From assembly GCA_028015205.1 (NCBI GenBank), contig CM051512.1, positions 11,034,255 through 11,098,254 of the forward strand: 64,000 bases of DNA. Direction: 5' to 3'. The DNA comes from Mytilisepta virgata (lineage: Eukaryota; Mollusca; Bivalvia; Mytilida; Mytilidae). This document shows positions 34,990 through 46,194 of this stretch, piece by piece. How positions within the stretch are numbered: the stretch's first letter is position 1; every line of letters starts with the position of its first letter. A program made the translations under genes and the position numbers. The notes under the pieces are model-generated. The model was not told where the DNA came from. It worked only from the letters and a program-made list of their open reading frames with translations, and searched no databases.

Positions 34990-36320
34990 ATCAGGCTAAA
35001 TTGCTTGAGTCAATGAGTACATGTACCTTCACGGGCTTACACTAATACATAATACTCGAGGATATAACCCACTTTTTGTTACTTTGCCCTTTGGCTAATT
35101 TTTAGGCAGCACTTGGTAGCATGGTACTCGAGAAGCCGAAATTTTAATACTCGGCACTCAGAAAATCGAAAATGCTGATAAAATAAACTTGCATGGTACT
35201 TAAAGCCGATTTTACATAGTAGTCGGTTCTTAAGGGAATTACACCCTCATACATAAAACTTGGGTAGATTATTTATGATTAACTGGGTGAAGTGTAATAC
35301 TCTAATATATAATACATTGATACTCATCATGCACTACAAGATTACGACATTGTCATGATTGATCTTGGTGAATTCTCAGACAACGAATGCTGACGTACCA
35401 CCATATTTTAAAACTAATACTAACCTACCTTCTGCATATACGTCAGCCATTTAAGGAAGCTATAATCTCGGACAGAAGGTAGCAAATTTTGCTTGCATGT
35501 TCAATGATATCCCAGACTTAATTGCTCAACAAGAAAGGTTTGATTATTTATCTATATATATGTATCAATGTAGACTGAGATATGAGGGACTGTCTTGATT
35601 TTGCCTTCACATTTTCCTGTATTGAAGATCCTTTAGAAACATGAAGACTTGGTTGTTCCCTGGCATCATTCAGAGAGATGGCATCAAAATTTCGATAAGT
35701 AGTTGCCGAGAAAACTGCGACAGAAATTTCAACATTCCAAAAAATTAAGTAAAAAACCAAGTCCCTAGTAAATAGGAAATTGATTACAGATATTACGAAA
35801 ATGAATCACTCCATACGGCATAACATACAGAAATAATGTTTCCAAATTTTCACAGCTGCGACCAGTAGTTAATGAAAAAACTGCGAAGGAAAAAATTTCC
35901 GGACGGACGGACAGAGACAAGTCAGAGTAAAACAGTGTACATTCTCTCCTGTGGAGCGGGAGTACAAAAACATGTATAAAATGTCCTTTTTTTCAAGCTA
36001 GATGTCTTGTAGCCAAAGCTAATGAAGGATGCCCACGCCAATCTTCATCCAGCTGTCTGTGGATAAAAATTCTAAGTCAAATTATATCATTTTAAAGTGT
36101 GGGCATATACTTTTTTTCGACATGCACATCTTCATATGATATACCCCTTTGTGTAAATTTCATGATTTTCATGAAATCTGTATAAGAGTTGCACTTACAA
36201 CTACATTATGGACACACTGCCAGACAAACAGACGATTCCTATACTAAGGCCTTTTATTTTTATTTAATTGGTTTACAGATTTTTTTTTTAAAAAATAGGG
36301 TTGGTCGGTCGGGAAAAAAA
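34990..36320. other. No gene seen
   Basis: The end of another dispersed repeat is visible at 35880-35970 (CGGACGGACGGACAGAGACA ... CTCCTGTGGAGCGGGAGTAC). Otherwise I see nothing that supports a gene. Confidence 0.45.
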
Positions 36321-36325
36321 AGAAA

Positions 36326-37690
36326 AAACAAGAGGCTCTCAAGAGCCTGAATCTCTCACCTGGCAAACAATGCACTATAAACTAAATTATTATATTAATG
36401 TTTGTTGTAAATTAAACTGAGTATGCTGAAAATACCTTTAAAAGCCTTTCAAGAACCTCTGGAAAGAAATGGGCATGAGTTCTCCCTACGCTTGATTAAG
36501 ATACAGTCATGGTCAATCTGATGATTCACAATACAAAATACAAGCTTTAATTCATCTTCAAATACAAGTATAAATCTTTTGGTCTATATGTTGTCTTCGC
36601 TTTTAAAATGTTTGAAAGAAGTTATGTAAAAATTGTGGGTTAAGGCTTTTTATTGTACTTGAAAAGGAAATATTTCAGGAACAATAATGCTAAGTTTCAT
36701 CCAAATCCTCCTAGTAGTTTCAGAGTAGATTTTTGAAAATTTGTTAACAACGATGATGACGGACACCAAGTGATGGCAATTAAAAGCTCACATATTATGA
36801 AGTTTAATCATTGTTATACAACATTCTCATCATCACCATTCACTAAGGATGTTTACTTTAAAAACCAAATGTTGAAATCAGAGCAAGTGTAAAAAATGGC
36901 GGGAAAATGGCAGCCATTTTAAAAATGGCCGTCCAAAACAAACTTTCATCATCACCATTCAACTCGGGATACCATGTTTACCTTGAAAGTAGCTTTCGTC
37001 TTCATTTTATTTCTTTAATTCAGGAAAAAATAGCAAAAAAACAGCATTTTGACCCCTATGTTCTATTTTTAGTAAGGGCGGACATGTTTTTCGACCAATC
37101 AAAAATCCAAGCATTACCTTTTTGCAGGATACCCTAAGGAACAATCTTACCAAGTTTCATTTGATTTTGAATAGTAGTTTCAGAGAAGAAGTTTTTTGAA
37201 ATAATAACATAAAAAAAGCCAAAAATGTCAAAAAGGGCAATAACTCTAACATCAGTTGACAGATTTTCACGAAAATCAGCACATGGGTAGCTCTCATCAT
37301 GCTGAACACTTTCAATCTGCCAGAATTTTCCGTAACCTAATGATTATTGAGATATTTGCGAAAAACTGTTGTTTGACCCCTATGTTCTATTTTTAGTAAC
37401 AGTGGCCATGTTTTTCGACGTATCAAAAATCGAAGCATAAACTTTGTGCAGGATACCCTAAGGAACAATCATGCTAAGTTTTATCCAAATCCATTCAGTA
37501 GTTTCAGGAGAAGATTTTTGAAATAATAACATAAAAAAAAGCCAAAAATGTCAAAAAAGGGCAATAACTCTAACATCAGTTGACAGATTTTCACGAAAAT
37601 CAGCACACAGGTAGCTCTCATCATGCTGAACACTTTCAACCTGCCAGAATTTGCTGTAACTTTTAGGCCAGGTGAGCTAAAAAGAGGGAA
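36326..37690 (+). repeat. Family I repeat, long copy
   Basis: It starts with the hairpin AGAGGCTCTCAAGAGCCT (36333) and ends GGCCAGGTGAGCTAAAAAGA (about 37662-37682). Two internal blocks (GACCCCTATGTTCTATTTTT ... GCATTACCTTT/TAAACTTTGTGCAGGATACC ... AATAATAACATAAAAAAA) are repeated with a period of about 340 bp. The same block occurs at 46195-46410. Confidence 0.75.
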
Positions 37691-38388
37691 AATCATGTAC
37701 TTTTGAACAATCTTGGTTATATTGCCAAATGTACAAAGGTTGCAAATGATCAGTTAATTCCCTCTTTTGAAACCCAAATATCAGAACATCTATCTTGAAA
37801 GGTGTTGTTCAGTAGACCGTTCCCTTTTTAAGGGACTGACTCGTCAACTACAAGTTGTACATTAAATGAGTGGATTCGATATCTTACGGAATCAAGATAT
37901 TCATACAAAACGAACTTAAAAGTGGCATGGATTCTATTAAGAAATTCGTTTCATAAAACTTGTTTCGGAAATTGGCATCAACTAACGTCTATAAATAGAT
38001 TTTTTTTTTGGGATCATGTTTACAAGTATTTTATTGATGGATAATCTATGTTTAGACGAATTGGAATATAATCTTTTATGAAATTTTGATGCAAAAAGGA
38101 TTTTAATTTATTTTTATTTTTGGGATGGCTGATTTCAGAGGGTCGGCGGTAATAAAAAACCAAAATTTTCAATTTTATTGTTTTTCTTCAAATCGGCAAA
38201 ATCGGGTCGGCGGATCCGTAACCCAACTAATTAAAAATAAATGGCCGAAGTACCTAAAAAAATTTTGCGGAGTAGGAGCTGTTTTCGTTTCCGAAAAACT
38301 TTAAAATGTGGAGAAAAAATATTCAAAAGGTAAACAAGCATAACATATATCTTTTTAACGTAACTTTGACCTTGTTTCTATGATAAAA

Positions 38389-39365
38389 CTAGAGGCTCAG
38401 GTGAGCCTGTATCGCTCACCTAGCTCAAATAAGCCAACACAATTCTGAAAGGGCATTACTCAAGGACCTTTTCATCATAGCTTGGTCTCAATTGAGTTAG
38501 CAGTTTCAGATAAGATGATTTTTAATTTATTTTTTGCTGAATTTTCTATATTTAGTAAGGTCAGCCATCTTGGTTGGCAAGTGGGGTAGTCAGACACAAA
38601 ATTTTCTGAAAGAGGACCACCCAAGGACCATCCCTGCAATGTAAAAACTATTCCATCCAATTCTGGTCCCATAGGCCAAGCAGTTTCAGAGGAGAAGATT
38701 TTTAAAACATTTTTCCCATTGGGTCCTATGTTAAAACTATGTCAGCTGATGTCTGATACCTTGGTTGGTGGGAGTTCATCGGCCACAATTTTGAAAGGGA
38801 ACCACCTAAGGACCATTCCAACAAAGCTTGGTCCCCATTGGCCAAGCAGTTTCATAGGAGATTTTTAAAACATTTTCTACATAGGGTCCTATCTTAAAAA
38901 CTATGTTGGCTGATGTTGGCCGCCTTGGTTGGCAGGTGGAGTTATCAGATATAATTCTGAAAGGAGATTTCCTAAGGACCATTCCACCAAAATTTGGTCC
39001 CATTAGGCCAAGCAGTTTCAGGGAAGATTTTAAAAACATTTTTCAATAGGGTCCTATGTTAAAACTATGTCGGCTGATGTCGGCTGCCCTGGTTGGCGAG
39101 TGGGGTCATCAGACACAATTCTTAAAGGGGGCCACTTAAGGACCATTCCATCAATATTTGGTCCCAATTGGCCGACTAGTTTCAGAGGAGAAGATTTTTA
39201 AAACATTTTTCCCATAGGGTCCTATGTTAAAACTATGTCGGCTGATGTCAGCTGGCTTGGTTGGTGGGTGGGGTCATTGGACACAATTCTGAAAGGGGAC
39301 CACCTAAGGGCCATTCTAACAAAGTTTCGTCCCAACTGGCCCAGCAGTGTCAGAGAAGAAGAAAA
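38389..39365 (+). repeat. Family I repeat with about 165-bp tandem units
   Basis: 5' end AACTAGAGGCTCAGGTGAGC at 38390. GGGTCCTATGTTAAAACTAT recurs at about 38721, 38884, 39049 and 39217 (steps 163, 165, 168). Units carry CCTTGGTTGGCAGGTGGGGT and AAAGTTTGGTCCCAATTGGC. The 3' end is not clear. Confidence 0.78.
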
Positions 39366-39772
39366 AACAGAAAGTTGACACAGTTTCCCAAAGTCTAAAA
39401 ATGCATGGGATGAGTACTTTTATTATAGTGCCCTAAACCTGCATTTTAAATTTGATTTTTATGCATATTTTCCGAAAAACAATAAAACAATAACCGTGAG
39501 TTTTGTCACAGTTATAGTTTAACGTGGTATTTTAGAAAAATGCCTTTTTTATATAAAAACCACAATTTTACTCTTGATTTTTGAATGCTTACTATAATAT
39601 ATGTGTAATTATCTTATGATTACTTGTGAAATACATTTTTAATTTGACACTGACCATGTTGTACGATCATAACTTGGAATAACTAAATAGATTTCAAAAA
39701 ATAATAGGAAGTTTTGTATATTTTCCATCGAGTTCTAACTTCGTATGTCGATATGTGCCGCTACTTTAAAAA

Positions 39773-40880
39773 AACTAGAGGCTCTCAAGAGCCTGTGTCG
39801 CTCACCTGTATCTAATGTGATTTTGGAAATTATGTAAAATTATATAATGATCGAGACCAAGATTGGTTTAATTTGACACAGTATTTAAAATTAAAAACAG
39901 GTCATCTTAGTGTAGTCTTACAATAGCTACTGAAGACATCTTATCATTATTATTTTTGAATATGTGGTCAAGTTGTGACCATTCAGAATTTTTTTTACAA
40001 TTTTCTGATAGACTTCTAAACATCTTGGATGATGGATCGGCAACAAAGTAACAACACTTGGCCAGCACCTCATAAGGAACATTCATGCTATGTTTTGTTA
40101 CATTCCATTCAGTGGTTCTCTAAAAGAAGTCATTTGTATGCATTTCCCATAGGGTCCAATGTTAAACTTAGACCCCAGCTGGCGGCCATCTTGGATGATG
40201 GATCGGCTACAAAGTAACAACGCTTGGTCAGCACCTCATAAGGAACATTCATGCCAGATTTAGTTTCATTCCATTCAGTGGTTCTCTAAAAGAAGTCATT
40301 TGTATGCATTTCCCATAGGGTCCTATGTTAAACTAAGTCCCCCTCTGGCGGCCATCTTGGATGATGGATCAGCTACAAAGTAACAACACTTGGTCAGCAC
40401 CTCATAAGGAACATTCATGCCATGTTTGGTTTCATTCCATTCAATGGTTCTCTAAAAGAAGTCATTTGTATGCATTTCCCATAGGGTCCTATGTTAAACT
40501 AAGTCCCCCGCTGGTGGCCATCTTGGATTATGGATCAGCTACAAAGTAACAACACTTGGTCAGCACCTTATAAGGGTTCATTCATGCCAGATTTAGTTCC
40601 ATTCCATTCAGTGGTTCTCTAAAAGAAGTCATTTGTATGCATTTCCCATAGGGTCCTATGTTAAACTAAGTTCCCGCTGGCGGCCATCTTGGACGATGGA
40701 TCGGCTACAAAGTAACAACACTTGGTCAGCACCTCATAAGGAACATTCATGCCATATTTGGTTTCATTCCATTCAGTGGTTCTCTAGAAGAAGTTCAAAA
40801 TGTTAACGACGACGACGGACGATGGACGCCAAGTGATGAGAAAAGCTCACTTGGCCCTTTGGGGTCGGTGGCAGATATGA
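39773..40880 (+). repeat. Family I repeat, near-complete, five 166-bp units
   Basis: It opens with AACTAGAGGCTCTCAAGAGC, whose stem AGGCTCT-CA-AGAGCCT is perfect. It has five 166-bp units (CTTGGATGATGGATCGGC ... GTCATTTGTATGCATTTCCC) and ends with GACGACGACGGACGATGGAC ... AGCTCACTTGGCCCTTTGG. It is nearly identical to the inverted copy at 55770-57049. The 62-codon frames repeated along it (SNNTWSAPHKEHS) are shadows of the array. Confidence 0.88.
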
Positions 40881-41106
40881 GCAGAATCAAGGACGTATAT
40901 TAGAAGGATAGGAAACTCCCGATATCGCCTTGATAATATCCGAAAAATATCGCGAATCGCGAGAAAACACGAGATCTGCAGAAAGCTTCAGCGGGAATCG
41001 CCGCTTCGAGATTTCTACATCAATTTTTAAATATAAAAACATTATATGAATAATTAAAAACATATTTAGTAGAAGTTATTTTATGGTATTAAATGATTTT
41101 TCACTA

Positions 41107-41905
41107 TAAAAATTCGTAAGGGTTCCGCGGAACCCAGTGTCTCGCCTACTTTTGATGTTGTCTATATTTTCAGTGTGATAGGTGAATGCAAACTTAATAA
41201 AAATAATAAAGTTATTAAAATTTTTAAAAACTTTCACAACATAGTGAATGCAATGTTAAGTCCATTTATACGTAAAAAACTGAAAAACAGAAATAAATAT
41301 TTTACAAAATTTTCCCTGGATACAATCTTTATATCATAAACAAGCTTCTGTCCAAATTTGGTAAAATTCCTGGATAGTTTAAGAAAGTTATTAAAATTTT
41401 AAAAACTTTAACCACAGAGTGAATGTAATGTTTCCTGGCAGAAAAACTAAGTCCATTTATAAGTAAAATACGGAAAATTTTTTTTTTTTTTTACTAAATT
41501 TACTTCTGGATACTATATTATGATCATAAACAAGCTTCTGTCCAAGTTTGGTACAAATCCAGGATAGTTTAAGAAAGTTATTAAAATTTTGAAAACTTTA
41601 ACCACAGAATGAATGTAATGTTTCCTGGCAGAAAAACTAAGTCCATTTATAAGTAAAATACGGAAAAACTGGAATTTTTTTTTTACAAAATTTCCTTCTG
41701 GATACTATATTATGATCATAAACAAGCCTCTGTCCAAGTTTGGTAGAAATCCAGGATAGTTTAAGAAAGTTATTAAAATTTCAAAAACTTTAACCACAGG
41801 GTGAATATTTGTGGACGCCGCCGCCGCCGACGATGACGGAATGTAGGATCGCTATGTCTCGCTTTTTCGACAAAAGTCGAAGGCTCGACAAAAACAAGAT
41901 CAAAC
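41107..41905 (+). repeat. Family III repeat with about 189-bp tandem units
   Basis: It starts with the palindrome GGTTCCGCGGAACC and GTGTCTCGCCTACTTTTG. It contains about four units (AAACTTTAACCACAGAGTGA ... AAACAAGCTTCTGTCCAAGT, steps of about 185-192 bp). It ends GGACGCCGCCGCCGCCGACG, then TCTCGCTTTTTCGACAAAAG with the hairpin TTCGAC-AAAA-GTCGAA. No coding frame. Confidence 0.8.
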
Positions 41906-42119
41906 ACTTATAAACATCATAATAAAAGATCATAAGTAAGGATGCCAGATGCTGCCCATGATACTGGGACCGAGCGTCATGTTGCATTGATTTTTTAAAA
42001 TTTTATTGTATTTACTTGTATAAAAGTATTTGATTACAAGTTTAAGATAATATTTACGATTGCATATGAAAATAGAGCGTCTTTTGTTGTGTATTTCATG
42101 TGTAATATAACATATAAAC

Positions 42120-42860
42120 CAGTCCTTTTCGGTAAACAAAATGGCGACTTCCATGGAGAATGGCCTTGTATTTTGCAGCTAAATGAGCATTTTTGGTGTG
42201 AAAAGACGCTTCTAAACTGAATGAGTTCCTTTCCTTTTATATTTTAACGTTTGCTTAGCAAGTTTCAACTTTATTTGTTAAGAGGTTAGTCAAATATTGA
42301 AGTTATTGAAGCCCCCTCCATCTTTTTTGTCAAATATTTATCAATCAGAGCAGAAATGCTATTTTGCAGCTATCTTGTTGAATATATGCTATACAATCAC
42401 ATATTGCATGATTTTTTTCCATTTCTATGACATTTTTACACTTGCATAGCAAATTTAAGCTTCTTATGCTGAGAATTTGATTAGATATTGAGCTACAAAA
42501 TGAACAAATTTTTAACAGCTCTATTTTGTTTCATAATATCTACCTATCAGAGCAGAGCTGCTAGTTTGCAGGTATAAGGTACATGCACATTGCATAAAAA
42601 TGGATTACAGTTATTTTTTTCCTTTCATTACATATATCTAGACTTGCAGAGAAAAAATGAGCTTCCTATTTTGGAAAATGAATGAGATATTGGGCCTTTC
42701 TTTGCTTCAATTAATTTTCATTTTTTTTCATTCTCAAAATAACTGTGAACCGGGGCAATGCAGTTAATTTGCAGCTCAAAAGTCAATATCGGAATAGTAA
42801 ACAAATTTTACTTTAAAGGTCTTCTGTTCCTTACATGTTTTTGAGCATGCTGAGCAAAAT
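42120..42860. repeat. Diverged tandem repeat, about 200-bp period
   Basis: The mark TTTTGCAGCT occurs at about 42171, 42362, 42564 and 42767, each followed by similar text (TGCATAGCAAATTTAAGCTT, GATATTGAG). At the head AAAATGGCGACTTCCATGGA could be a short coding start (MATSMENG), but it reaches a stop after 13 codons. Confidence 0.55.
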
Positions 42861-43269
42861 TAAGCCTCCTATCTGGCAGAAAAGCATACATATTTTGTTT
42901 TATTTGTCTTATACTTCTGTCTCAGTTGTCAGGGGCAACCTATGAATTCCGTCGGCCAATTGAAGAATGGTTTTGTGTAGTGTAGTATGATGTAGACGAT
43001 GTACGAATTTATGTGTAAAAGACAAACAATTACCTATGTGGCAGGCTAACTAACAGACCATGTTTATACAATCAATCATAACACCTGTAATTAACAAATG
43101 TCATGTGGCCGGGTGAACCTCAGAAGGTAAGGGGCTATTGATAATTGAATATACAGGTGCCCAGCTGAGAAAAGATTTTTATTTGGATAGAAATGCAGTT
43201 TTAAAGATGTGATTATGCAATAAAATTTTTATGACTACTAGACTTTATAATTTTACTAAAGTATGTCAT

Positions 43270-43590
43270 TTAAGTTGTTTTTTTTTCAGTAGAGAAATAG
43301 TTAGACAAATAAATATATTTATTATATTCTGTATATTCCCCTAGCAATAGTTCCAAATCAAGATCAGTGTCCCAAGATAAAAAATCTGACATGTTAATAG
43401 AGTTCAAATCAAAAAGTAAATAGCAGATTTTGCAACTCGTTCTTTTTATGACATATTCGTGTATATTTCTCAAGATTAATTTTCTCAAATCAGCTTTGGT
43501 CATTTTGAAAGTAGACAATGACTCTTTTAGTGTAGCTTGGGTCATAGCCTTTCTAAATTGAATAGAAGAAAGGAAACTACAAAAGCTCAT
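43270..43590 (-). CDS. Hypothetical ORF, unknown
   Basis: An open frame of 106 codons reads MTKADLRKLILRNIHEY, SCKICYLLFDLNS and LLLGEYTEYNKYIYLSNYF. The composition is more protein-like than most frames here, and it could be the degraded C-terminus of a non-LTR retroelement. No splice or promoter support. A 50-bp duplication (GAAAGGAAACTACAAAAGCT) flanks its 5' side at 43568-43660. Confidence 0.25.
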   Translation of the reverse strand: MSFCSFLSSIQFRKAMTQATLKESLSTFKMTKADLRKLILRNIHEYVIKRTSCKICYLLFDLNSINMSDFLSWDTDLDLELLLGEYTEYNKYIYLSNYFSTEKKTT

Positions 43591-43799
43591 TAAATAAACA
43601 ACTTACAAATTACAATCTGTCAAAAAGTAGAAAGGAAACTGCACAAGCTCATCAAATGAACAACATACAATCAGGACTAATTTATTTTTTATTATAATTA
43701 ATTATAAATCATCACAGGAATTAGGAATGCATAGGTAAATGCTCAAACTAAATAAGGTTTTAATCAAACTAATAATTGTTTCTAGAAGACATTTACTAG

Positions 43800-43895
43800 G
43801 AAACAAGTCATTTCGGCCATACTACCAGTTGGGCCATAGTCGTTTCGGCTATACTACCAGTTCGGCCATAGAATTAAAGTCGATTCGGCCATGGA
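43800..43895. repeat. Short repeat TTCGGCCATA
   Basis: Five copies of T(T/G)CGGC(C/T)AT(A/G), with ACTACCAGTT between some, lie within 95 bp. Confidence 0.6.
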
Positions 43896-44219
43896 ATATT
43901 TATACGGAATCTAATTTTTTATACCACTCCGATGACAGTGGTTCCGATTCTGATGCTTAGTGAACATATCTTATATATATAATTAAAGTGCAACTCAACC
44001 GTTATAGTGCTTTTGTTTAAATTGTTGTTATTTATGTATATGCTTGTTATCAATCTGGTGATATAAATATATAATAACTTTATTTAGAAATGCATAATTA
44101 TACCCTAAGGGTTGAAAGCATATATAAGTACAAACATATAAAGTACAATACAACATAAGAAAAAAATATGAAACCTATATGTGAATCTGACAATATATTG
44201 TCTGTGGTGAACCATGCAA

Positions 44220-46174
44220 TTATTTTTCCACTTTTCTCAGTATAAGTGACTTTTTAATAAATGGAGCAACATATTGCAAGTGAACTGATAGAGACAATAT
44301 TGTAGCAAGATTTTCAAATTCATTTTCATTATTTTCTATTTTAAAAATGTTTACATTTTGTTTTTCAAATTCTTCTCTAATGGAAGTATATTTTGGACAT
44401 TTATAGAAGAAGTGAGCTTCATCTTCTAATATATTTAAATGACAATTTGGGCAGATTCTATTTTCTCTTTTTATATTTTTGAATCTGCCTCTTTCTAGTT
44501 CTAAAAAATTATCACTTATGCGCATTTTGCATACATTTTTTTCTATTTCAAAATTAGTTTTTATGAAGAAGTCTTCAATTTCATATTTAGTTTTAATTTT
44601 ACTGTATAGAAAGATTTTATTGTTTTCAGTAGACGATTTCAATTTATGAAAGAAAGTGTTTTCATATTTATTTTTTAATTTTTATTTTATATTATTTAAA
44701 GTTTTATTATCTTTTAGATAATTTAGTTTTTCTAATTGATTGAAATCAATATCATTTGATAAGCAAATATCATTTACATATTAAAACCATGAATATGTTC
44801 CGGCTGTATGAAGATTTTTGGATAATGAAAATGCATCATCTAATAATGGGTTGCTAGTGTGACTAAATAGTCTCACTATAGTCCAGTCAAACTAAGTTTT
44901 AACCTCAAACTAATTGCAACAGAAAATGTTTTAGTTCTAATCTATAGCATTAAGCCCCAAATATACACAGAAAAAAGTCCCATAAAATCTAACTTGAGGA
45001 AAAGTCAAAATCAGCATTTTTAATTTCCTATGGAAATTAACATTGGAAAGGGGAGATAACTCCGTAAAAATTAGTTTTTTTTGTCAGTTTTTGGTTGATT
45101 TTTTTAAAATTCATGTAAAGTATGATACTTTGATGGGGTTATAAGTTCGTATTTGACTATATTATATAATCTTCTGCTCATGAAATGTACAAAACCGAAG
45201 TGTTATGGGTATTTTTATTTTTTTTTGCACATTTTTCATTAAAGAAATTGCAAGTTTCTGGCTATGTGACCATTTTGAAAAAATAATGTGAAAATTTGGT
45301 ATTGTTTATATCTGTAAATTATATTTGTTCAGCATCTACCTTGTTTAAAGAAACTTTAAACCACAAAAAGAAGAATTTGTGCTTAATCATTTTTATTAAA
45401 TTCGAGATTCTTTACCTTGACATGTTGAAAAATTTAATAAATGGTCAACTAATGAATTACGAAATCTAGGTTGTAGCTTGATAAAAGATATGAAAACACC
45501 TTTAGAGTTGTTTGTTATACTCTAAAGATGGATAAAATATCAAGAATCAATACATTCTGCTGAATAGAAGCGGTAAAGTTATAATTTTGTATCAATTTTT
45601 ATTGATATTTCTGCCTTTTTTGCAGAGTTATCTCCCATTTTCAATGCAAATCTCCATAGGAACTTTAAAATTGGGATTTTTTAGTCTTCCTCAAGTTAGA
45701 TTTTGTTAGACTTTTTTCTGTGTATATTTGGGGTATAATGCTAAAGATTAAAACTTAAAAATCTTCTTTTGCAATTATTTTAAGGTTAGGGTCAAATTTA
45801 TGCTAGATTTACTGGACTACTAGATATTTGATAGTCTGTGTCTTAATAAATGTATCTAGTGGATATTGACCAAGTTCAGCTCTAGCTGCTATATTCACTG
45901 ACTGTTTGCTCAGCCCCAAAACAAATTTACAAAATTTTAGATTTGTTTTTTCTATATAACTGGTGTCAATAAGTGATATTATATCAAATTTTGGATTATC
46001 CTTATTCCTGTTTTTTGACTTTATTTTTTCATAAAAGTCCATATAAAGAGAATAAATAAAGGTGAAAACAATTGTGAGTGTTTCATTATTTACAGAAAAA
46101 AATATGATAGTCACAGTGTGATGCCAATAAACAGCTGTATATAAACCCAGTCCTTTAATAATAGATTTAGGCAT
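44220..46174 (-). pseudogene. LINE (non-LTR retrotransposon) ORF C-terminus, interrupted by a TIR element
   Basis: The 5' part (46174-45823) reads KFCKFVLGLSKQSVNIAARA and ELGQYPL, the conserved segment downstream of a LINE reverse transcriptase. The 3' part (44878-44220) reads RLFSHTSNPLLDDAF, SKNLHTAG and the terminal zinc-knuckle ICPNCHLNILEDEAHFFYKC. Removing the inserted element plus one CTA makes the two parts continuous in one frame (IKYLV|RLFS). Two further TAA codons (after TYSWF and after NNIK) show decay independent of the insertion. It is 5'-truncated at about 46195, where a family I repeat begins. Function in life: copy-and-paste retrotransposition; this copy is dead. Confidence 0.85.
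44879..45819. mobile_element. TIR element, copy B (941 bp), with CTA target duplication
   Basis: TAGTCCAGTCAAACT at 44879 and ...ACTGGACTA at 45819 are inverted. The inverted arms extend roughly 190 bp with sequences such as CCCCAAATATACACAGAAAA and AATCTAACTTGAGGA on both sides and GGGAGATAACTC at the inner ends. CTA stands outside both ends (44876-44878, 45820-45822). The middle is AT-rich with no transposase frame. It is the same family as 6720-7635. Confidence 0.85.
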
Positions 46175-46194
46175 ACAGCTTGACCACTTTAAAA

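Noticed and set aside
34724..34990. YKLIEISYKLIEIS repeat protein
   Set aside because: Product of the 21-bp AGATATCT minisatellite.
40029..40549. Series of 62-codon frames with similar proteins (SNNTWSAPHKEHS), also at 55776-56791 on the other strand
   Set aside because: They are the 166-bp tandem units of family I repeats read in one frame. The period is not a multiple of three, so each frame ends after one unit; no start, splice or homology support.
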